Source: an uncultured Gammaproteobacteria bacterium
GTDB taxonomy: Bacteria; Pseudomonadota; Gammaproteobacteria; HK1
DNA length: 64,000 nucleotides
NCBI GenBank assembly: GCA_947258715.1
Contig: CAMYJH010000020.1
Coordinates: 1-64,000, forward strand
Direction: 5' to 3'
Made by a program: the position numbers and the translations under genes. Position 1 is the first letter of the stretch. Every line of letters starts with the position of its first letter. The notes under the pieces are model-generated. The model was not told the origin of the DNA and searched no databases. It was given only the letters and a program-made list of their open reading frames with translations. Shown piece after piece: positions 54,773-64,000 of this stretch.

Positions 54773-56449
54773 TCAGGCGCGCTCAATCATTTCCCTGGCG
54801 TGGGCCACCGTTTGCCGCGTCAGTCTGAGCCCGCCCAGCATGCGGGCGACTTCATTCACCCGCTCTTCGCCGTGTAGGTACTCGACCTGGGTGGCGGTGG
54901 TGTCCGCACTCACCGTCTTCAGCACGCGCAGGTGGTGATTCGCCTGGGAAGCGACCTGGGGCAGGTGGGTGACGCAAAACACCTGCCTGTGTTTTGCCAG
55001 CGAGCGCAGCATATCGCCCACCACCTCCGCGTGACCGCCGCCTACACCGACGTCTACTTCGTCGAAGACGACGACGGGTACCCCGGTAGTGCTGACATCC
55101 ACCACCTGGATGGCGAGGCTGATTCTGGACAACTCTCCGCCTGATGCTGTTCGCGATACAGAATTCATCGGTAACCCGGGGTTGGGCGCCACCTGGAATT
55201 CCACCCGGTCGATGCCCAACCGGGCGGGTGCGCGGGCTTCATTCGAACCCACCTGGATATGAAATCGGGCGCCCCCCATGCCTAATCGATTCAGGTTCTT
55301 CATTACCGCGTCGGCGAGACGACCCGCCGCCGCGGCGCGGCTTTGCGAAAGACGCCGTGCCAGCGAACGATATTCCTCGAGCAGAGTTTCCCGCCGCCGC
55401 TCCAAGGCTTCGATTCTTTCACCCCGGGTCGCCAGCCGATCCGCTTCCGCTCTCAGTCGCTGCTGCAGCTGTGGCAGCTCTTCGACCTCCACTCGGTGTT
55501 TGCGCGCCACGTCGTGGAGGGCGGCCAGTCGGCGGTCCAGCATCTCCAGTCGCTCGGGATCCGCGTTCAGCCGCTCGCGGTAATCGCGGAGCTGGCTTTG
55601 GGTTTCCTCAAGATTGATGCTCGCCTCCTCCAGCAGAGCACGCGCTGCTGAAACCGAGCCGTCAACGTTAAAGGACTCGATCCGACGCAACGCGCGCGCC
55701 GCCACCGCCAGTTGAGAACGCGCTGACTTTTGCTCGTCATCGTCAAGCGCGGTGAGCGCCTCCTCGGTGGCGCTCTGAAGTTCGCCCACGTGAGCCAGGC
55801 GGGAGTGTTCCTCGCTGATCTCGGACAGCGACTGAGGCGTGATCTTCAACGCTTCGAGCTCATCCAGCTGAAATCGGAGATAATCGAGGCGCGCTGCCGG
55901 ATTCACGTCCTCATCGAGGTCCGCTTCTATCTCCCGACACAGCTGCGAGTAACTGTCGTGGGCGTTGGTCACGGCTTCAAGGAGCTCGGGGTGACTGGCG
56001 TACTCGTCCACTAGCCTCAACTGCTCGTCGCGGCGCAGGATCGCGTGGTGCGCGTGCTGGCCGTGAATGTCCACCAATTGGTCGCCCAAGAATTTCAAGT
56101 TGCCGATTGCGACCGGTAGGCCATTCACGAAGGCCCGCGAGCGACCATCGGCAGCTACGATTCGGCGCAGGACGCACTGTCCTTCCGAGTCTTCGATCTC
56201 CAGCGCGCTCAATGTTTCTCTGACCGCCGCGTTGCCGCCGACTTCGAATACCGCGCTGACTTCGGCGCGTTCGCAACCTGGCCGCACCGAGTTGCTGCTC
56301 GCCCGGCCTCCCGCCACCAGGGCCAGAGCGTCCACCAGGATGGATTTGCCGGCGCCGGTTTCCCCAGTAAGTGCGGTGGCCCCAGGGCCCAGCTCCAGGT
56401 CGAGACTATCGACGATGGCGAGATTTCGGATTGAAAGCTGTATCAGCAT
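54773..56449 (-). CDS. recN: DNA repair protein RecN
   Basis: A 558-residue SMC-like ATPase. Walker A is ALTGETGAGKSILVDALALV, then the repair signature FVNGLPVAIGNLKFLGDQLV and DIHGQHAHHAI. The middle is coiled coil (about 170-370). The C-terminal ABC part has TASGGELSRISLAIQV, VVFDEVDVGVGGGHAEVVGD and FCVTHLPQVASQANHHL. It acts in double-strand break repair. It is often LexA-controlled, but I see no convincing SOS box directly upstream of 56449. Confidence 0.96.
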   Translation of the reverse strand: MLIQLSIRNLAIVDSLDLELGPGATALTGETGAGKSILVDALALVAGGRASSNSVRPGCERAEVSAVFEVGGNAAVRETLSALEIEDSEGQCVLRRIVAADGRSRAFVNGLPVAIGNLKFLGDQLVDIHGQHAHHAILRRDEQLRLVDEYASHPELLEAVTNAHDSYSQLCREIEADLDEDVNPAARLDYLRFQLDELEALKITPQSLSEISEEHSRLAHVGELQSATEEALTALDDDEQKSARSQLAVAARALRRIESFNVDGSVSAARALLEEASINLEETQSQLRDYRERLNADPERLEMLDRRLAALHDVARKHRVEVEELPQLQQRLRAEADRLATRGERIEALERRRETLLEEYRSLARRLSQSRAAAAGRLADAVMKNLNRLGMGGARFHIQVGSNEARAPARLGIDRVEFQVAPNPGLPMNSVSRTASGGELSRISLAIQVVDVSTTGVPVVVFDEVDVGVGGGHAEVVGDMLRSLAKHRQVFCVTHLPQVASQANHHLRVLKTVSADTTATQVEYLHGEERVNEVARMLGGLRLTRQTVAHAREMIERA

Positions 56450-56665
56450 CTAATTACCCGCTGTGAGTCGCAGGTCACCTGCGGTTCTGTGGCCCTCCCT
56501 CCCGGGCGGCACATTAAGGAGATGGATCATAGGGAGGGTACAGGCAAGAACCTTTCCCCTGAGCGTCCTAATGCCGTCCTAGTAAGGCGCTGCATCGAAG
56601 TCGAAGCTATCGCAGTATTGGGAACAGTCATCCAATGTCCGCTCAACCGCGGCCGTGTCGCATTG

Positions 56666-57544
56666 CTATATTTCCCGGCCCCAGTGCAGCTTGGTTCGAA
56701 GGGTGGCGAAATAATCGTGTCCGGCAGGATGAATCAAACGCAGCGGCTCGGCTTTTCGACGGATAACGAGACGGTCACCGAGCCTCAGTTCCATGGCGCT
56801 GTGCCCGTCGCAGGTCAACTGGGCTTCCGGCGTGCTCCCGCGCGACATGAGGATCTGTATTTCGCTATCCGCGCGAACCACAAGCGGGCGGCTGCTCAAG
56901 GTATGGGGGCAGATAGGAACGAGAACGATAGCGTCCAGCGCTGGATGCACGATGGGGCCACCGCCGGAAAGCGAGTAGGCGGTCGAACCCGTCGGGGTCG
57001 ATACAATAAGTCCGTCCGAGCGCTGCACGTTGAGAAGGCGATCGTTGACGTAGGTTTCAAACTCCACCAAGCGCGGGATATTTCCCTTGTGTGCCACCAC
57101 CTCGTTGAGCGCGGCTGACTCGTGCATGACGCGGCCGTCGCGCACCACCTCGGCGCTGAGAAGAAAGCGATGTTCCTCTTCGAACTGGCCGTTCAGGATC
57201 TCGTCCAGCCTTTGGGTCATTTCCGCCGGCATGATATCGGCGAGAAAACCGAGCCGGCCAAGGTTGACGCCAAGAAGTCTTACGCCGGACTCGGCGAGGT
57301 CCCTGGCGGCGTTGAGAAAAGTGCCGTCACCGGCCACAACGATGACGAGATCACAGCTGGCGCCGAGCTCGTTGCGGGGAACGATTTCCAGGTCGGCGCC
57401 CGGGTAGGCGCGCGCGCTCTCCTCGTCTAAGACGATCTCTTTACCCGCTGCGCGCAGGTAATCCACCAGCACGTCCAAGGTGTCGCTGACCCGCTGGTCG
57501 TCCAGCTTTGCGATGAGTCCGATGTTGTCGAACACGTTGGCCAA
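56666..57544 (-). CDS. nadK: NAD kinase
   Basis: A 292-residue kinase that makes NADP from NAD. The ATP/NAD site reads VIVVAGDGTFLNAARDLAES, where most homologues have GGDG and this one AGDG. The second motif is AALNEVVAHKGNIPRLVEFE, then SDGLIVSTPTGSTAYSLSGG, which is fully conserved. No ATG fits the family start; a TTG at 57544 gives ANVFDNIGLIAKLDDQ, and a GTG at 57535 is possible. The longer open frame to 57970 overlaps the CIRCE and hrcA on the other strand. It is divergent from hrcA. Confidence 0.93.
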   Translation of the reverse strand: MANVFDNIGLIAKLDDQRVSDTLDVLVDYLRAAGKEIVLDEESARAYPGADLEIVPRNELGASCDLVIVVAGDGTFLNAARDLAESGVRLLGVNLGRLGFLADIMPAEMTQRLDEILNGQFEEEHRFLLSAEVVRDGRVMHESAALNEVVAHKGNIPRLVEFETYVNDRLLNVQRSDGLIVSTPTGSTAYSLSGGGPIVHPALDAIVLVPICPHTLSSRPLVVRADSEIQILMSRGSTPEAQLTCDGHSAMELRLGDRLVIRRKAEPLRLIHPAGHDYFATLRTKLHWGREI

Positions 57545-57709
57545 TTGTCGCTCGATTCTGCCTCGCAGGGTTCGGAACCGGGACGGCTTACCCTGAGACT
57601 TGGGCACCGGGTCTCGTTGTAGATGACTGCGGTTCGGTTCCCACCGGGGTACCGGCGGGGGAACGTTATCACGGGCTCCGAGGCCCGCGCCACGTAGCCG
57701 GCAGGGCTT

Positions 57710-57736
57710 TTTGCACTCACGGAGGGAGAGTGCTAA
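57710..57736 (+). promoter_or_regulatory. CIRCE operator for HrcA
   Basis: TTTGCACTC-N9-GAGTGCTAA differs from the consensus TTAGCACTC-N9-GAGTGCTAA at one base. It lies about 50 bases upstream of the hrcA start and should let HrcA repress its own operon. Confidence 0.9.
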
Positions 57737-57784
57737 CTTTGCCAATAGCATGAATTGCGCCCAGCGATGGTGCCCGCCCAAGCG

Positions 57785-58822
57785 ATGAATCCGGAACTGA
57801 ACGACCGTGCTCAGTACTTGCTCAAAACGCTCGTGGAGCGCTATATCCGTGAGGGTCAGCCGGTCGGCTCGCGGGCGCTGGCGCGAGAATCCGGTCTCGA
57901 CCTGAGTCCCGCCACCGTGCGCAATGTCATGGCCGACCTCGAGGACCTGGGGTTGCTGCGTTCCCCGCACACCTCTGCAGGGCGGATTCCCACCGCCCGG
58001 GGCTACCGCCTATTCGTCGATACTTTGCTTCAAGTCGAGCCTCTGGGGTTGGCTCAGGTGAACGACCTGGAAAAGCACTTCTCCCGGGCGCAAAACCCAA
58101 GCACGCTACTCGAGACCGCCTCTTCCCTGTTGTCCAGTATCACCCACCTTGCCGGGATCGTCATGCTTCCGCGTCAAGATCACGCGACCCTTCGCCAGGT
58201 TGAATATCTGCCCTTGTCCGAGCATCAGGTTCTTACAATCCTGGTGGTGAACGACCGCGAGGTTCAAAACCGCATCATCCACACCGATCGGCGCTACACC
58301 GCCTCGGAGCTCGAACGGGCGGCGAACTACATCAACGGTCTATGCGCCGGAAAGGATCTATACCTGGTGCGGGAAACGCTGCTGGAGGAGCTGAAATCCG
58401 CGCGCGAACAAATGAATTCGATGATGATCGCGGCGATAGAGATGGCGAACAAGGGTTTCGACAGGCGTCCGCCGTCGGACGATTTCCTGGTGGCTGGACA
58501 GACCAACCTGATGGAGTACGGCGAGCTTTCGGACATGGAAAAGCTGCGCCAGCTTTTCGAGGCCTTCAACCAGAAGCGTGACATTCTTCATCTGCTGGAC
58601 CAATCGCTGAAGGCGAACGGGATTCAGATATTCATCGGAGAGGAATCGGGATACGACGTCCTGGACGACTGCAGCGTAGTGACCTCGCCCTACGAAGCCG
58701 AAGGTGAGGTATTGGGCGTTCTGGGCGTCATTGGACCAACACGGATGGCCTACGACCGCGTGATCCCCATCGTTGACCTCACTGCGCGGCTGCTAGGCGC
58801 TGCCTTGAATAAGCAGCACTGA
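57785..58822 (+). CDS. hrcA: Heat-inducible transcription repressor HrcA
   Basis: A 345-residue repressor. The N-terminal winged helix has LNDRAQYLLKTLVERYIREG, QPVGSRALARESGLDLSPAT and VRNVMADLEDLGLLRSPHTS. The C-terminal half contains GVLGVIGPTRMAYDRVIPIV. The ATG at 57785 best fits the family N-terminus; ATG 57767 and TTG 57755 are alternatives, and none has a clear ribosome site. The CIRCE upstream indicates autorepression. GrpE follows after about 127 bases. Confidence 0.94.
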   Translation: MNPELNDRAQYLLKTLVERYIREGQPVGSRALARESGLDLSPATVRNVMADLEDLGLLRSPHTSAGRIPTARGYRLFVDTLLQVEPLGLAQVNDLEKHFSRAQNPSTLLETASSLLSSITHLAGIVMLPRQDHATLRQVEYLPLSEHQVLTILVVNDREVQNRIIHTDRRYTASELERAANYINGLCAGKDLYLVRETLLEELKSAREQMNSMMIAAIEMANKGFDRRPPSDDFLVAGQTNLMEYGELSDMEKLRQLFEAFNQKRDILHLLDQSLKANGIQIFIGEESGYDVLDDCSVVTSPYEAEGEVLGVLGVIGPTRMAYDRVIPIVDLTARLLGAALNKQH

Positions 58823-58949
58823 ACCCCATATTTGAGTCGACACGGCGTCCCCGCGGACGAAAGGTCGCGGCGCGCGCACTCTCTGCGCTGCCGCAACAAC
58901 GGCACGATCCGCCGCCGGGCGAGGCGTAGCGGGCAGCAGGAGAAATTAG

Positions 58950-59603
58950 ATGAGCGGCGACAAGGACACCAACACTTCAAACATTATGGAAGCCGATCCG
59001 GAAACCGCGCCATCGCCGGTCCAGGGCCACGGTGCCGACGAGAGCGTCGATGACACCGGCGCGGCGGCGACCGACGGCGACAAAGGAAGCGCCGACAAAG
59101 CGACCCGAGGGAGTAAGAAAAAAGCTGGAAAACCGTCCGTGGCCGAGCTCCAAAAGCAGCTGCAAGAAGCCCGACGCACCGCAGAGTCTCACTGGGAGGT
59201 GGCGCTTCGCAGCCGCGCGGAGCTCGAGAATCTGAGAAAGCGCAGCGAGCGCGATCTGGAAAATGCCCACAAGTACGGACTTGAACGCATGGTCACTGAA
59301 CTGCTGCCGGTGAAGGACAGCCTGGAGCTTGGACTGGCCGCCGGGCAGGGGGAAGACGCCAAGCTGGCCAGGCTGCGGGAAGGTATGGAACTGACCCTGA
59401 AGATGTTTGCCGCCGCTCTGGAAAAGTTCGGTGTCACCGAGATCAATCCGGAAGGCAAAGCATTCGATCCCGAATACCATCAGGCGATGACGATGCAGGA
59501 GGCGGACGGCCAAGACTCGAACACCGTGATTTCGGTGATACAGAAGGGTTATCTGCTCAACGACCGCTTAGTGCGTCCGGCGCTGGTCATCGTCGCCAAG
59601 TAA
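58950..59603 (+). CDS. grpE: Nucleotide exchange factor GrpE
   Basis: A 217-residue co-chaperone of DnaK. The first 70 residues are acidic and of low complexity. Then come the dimerising coiled coil (VAELQKQLQEARRTAESHWE, RSRAELENLRKRSERDLENA) and the beta domain with the signature FDPEYHQAMTMQEADGQDSN, TVISVIQKGYLLNDRLVRPA. The ATG at 58950 follows GCAGGAGAA. It releases ADP from DnaK. Confidence 0.96.
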   Translation: MSGDKDTNTSNIMEADPETAPSPVQGHGADESVDDTGAAATDGDKGSADKATRGSKKKAGKPSVAELQKQLQEARRTAESHWEVALRSRAELENLRKRSERDLENAHKYGLERMVTELLPVKDSLELGLAAGQGEDAKLARLREGMELTLKMFAAALEKFGVTEINPEGKAFDPEYHQAMTMQEADGQDSNTVISVIQKGYLLNDRLVRPALVIVAK

Positions 59604-59626
59604 AGTCTCAGCAACGGTCATGCGGT

Positions 59627-59652
59627 GTTGAAAATCGAGCTTAAGACCCAAT
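59627..59652 (+). promoter_or_regulatory. Possible sigma32 (heat-shock) promoter of dnaK
   Basis: GTTGAA at 59627-59632 and CCCAAT at 59647-59652 are 14 bases apart and resemble the CTTGAA/CCCCAT boxes of RpoH promoters, about 100 bases before dnaK. Both boxes deviate, so the call is weak. Confidence 0.35.
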
Positions 59653-59750
59653 ATTGACAAGAGAATTCGTGCGCCGGTATCTCGTTGATAATACAGGGAT
59701 GATTGGCCGAGGCCGGATAGTTTCACAGGTTTGAATTGGAGTAGCGAGCA

Positions 59751-61691
<1,941 letters not shown>

Positions 61692-61719
61692 TTGACCGGA
61701 ACGTTCGATCATCAGACTG

Positions 61720-61751
61720 AAGGCGCGGGCTGGCGCAGGCCCGCGCCTTTT
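61720..61751 (+). terminator. Intrinsic terminator between dnaK and dnaJ
   Basis: AAGGCGCGGGC (61720-61730) and GCCCGCGCCTT (61739-61749) pair perfectly over 11 bases with an eight-base loop, and TTTT closes the right arm and continues past it. It may limit transcription into dnaJ. Confidence 0.75.
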
Positions 61752-61763
61752 CGCGTGTGAGTC

Positions 61764-63703
<1,940 letters not shown>

Positions 63704-63873
63704 GGAGACCTTGGGCCGCGTGGAAACCGCTGCCGGCCTGACGTAAAATCGCGCCGCCGCCGGGCTGTGGACACGTTGTCCGCGAAAGAGGTGAAGGCAA
63801 CGGTGCGACGCGAGACGAGCGGGAGATGACCTCTTTGGGCACTCCCGTTTTTCATATCTAAGGAGAGGCTTGC

Positions 63874-64000
63874 GTGCGACCCCCTGCAGTACTTGCGCTC
63901 GAAGACGGCAGCCTGTTTCGCGGAATATCCATCGGCGCTGACGGAAGCAGCGCCGGTGAAGTGGTGTTCAACACTGCGATTACGGGATATCAAGAAATCC
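63874..64000 (+). CDS. carA: Carbamoyl-phosphate synthase small subunit (N-terminal part, cut by the window end)
   Basis: The first 42 codons read [20 protein letters not shown] and [16 protein letters not shown], which is the conserved opening of CarA. The GTG at 63874 follows AAGGAGAGG at about eight bases. The gene runs off the right edge. CarA supplies ammonia from glutamine for carbamoyl phosphate, which feeds both pyrimidines and the ArgF step encoded at 40 kb. Confidence 0.93.
   Translation, partial: MRPPAVLALEDGSLFRGISIGADGSSAGEVVFNTAITGYQEI

Noticed and set aside
56666..57970. NadK as a 434-residue protein with an N-terminal extension
   Set aside because: The extension overlaps the CIRCE and the hrcA start on the other strand and has no homology. 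A TTG at 57544 fits the family.

Overview
The window looks like a chromosome segment of a moderately GC-rich Gammaproteobacterium. Evidence is the conserved gene blocks tig-clpP-clpX-lon-hupB-ppiD, surE-pcm-nlpD-rpoS, smpB-ratA-rnfH-bamE-recN and grpE-dnaK-dnaJ-dapB-carA, together with RpoS, BamE and a one-piece tmRNA beside smpB. From memory, the order closely follows Pseudomonas-type synteny. I cannot name a genus; a Chromatiales-like lineage is only a guess.

Layout. (1) 0.5-13.7 kb, minus strand: an unknown protein, then a Pil-Chp-type chemosensory cluster (CheW-like, ChpA-like hybrid kinase, PilJ-like receptor, PilI, PilH and PilG-like proteins). A periplasmic LivK-type binding protein and a secreted Cache-type sensor sit inside it. 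Upstream lie a LuxR-type regulator and a Ser/Thr kinase fused to a cNMP-binding domain. (2) 14.1-23.4 kb, plus strand: tRNA-Leu, the proteostasis block tig to lon, hupB, tRNA-Val, tRNA-Asp and ppiD. Two copies of a short inverted-repeat element lie around hupB-ppiD, and one supplies the ppiD stop codon. (3) 23.5-38.3 kb: HNH nuclease, an unknown gene, an R. etli-type asparaginase, fabI, a YejABE-like peptide importer without its ATPase gene, SixA, a second kinase-cNMP fusion, MltD, and a methyltransferase-rnhA-dnaQ group without gloB. (4) 38.4-48.4 kb: small membrane proteins, argD-argF, a lone FbpC-like ATPase, surE-pcm-nlpD-rpoS, a Mth938-like protein, adk, a histone H1-like lysine-rich protein and rppH. 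(5) 48.5-52.2 kb: a small island inserted in the 3' end of ssrA. It is bounded by 22-bp direct repeats and carries a frameshifted integrase remnant, a GYD-domain protein, an acetylornithine-carbamoyltransferase-like enzyme and a lipocalin-like protein. (6) 52.2-64 kb: ssrA-smpB, ratA-rnfH, bamE, recN, nadK, then hrcA (with a CIRCE operator), grpE, dnaK, dnaJ, dapB and the start of carA.

How it works together. Most of the window is housekeeping: protein folding and degradation, trans-translation, outer-membrane and cell-wall upkeep, and arginine and pyrimidine precursors. The accessory interest lies in three places: the chemosensory operon that appears to carry its own periplasmic ligand-binding proteins, the two kinase-cNMP fusions, and the decayed ssrA island.
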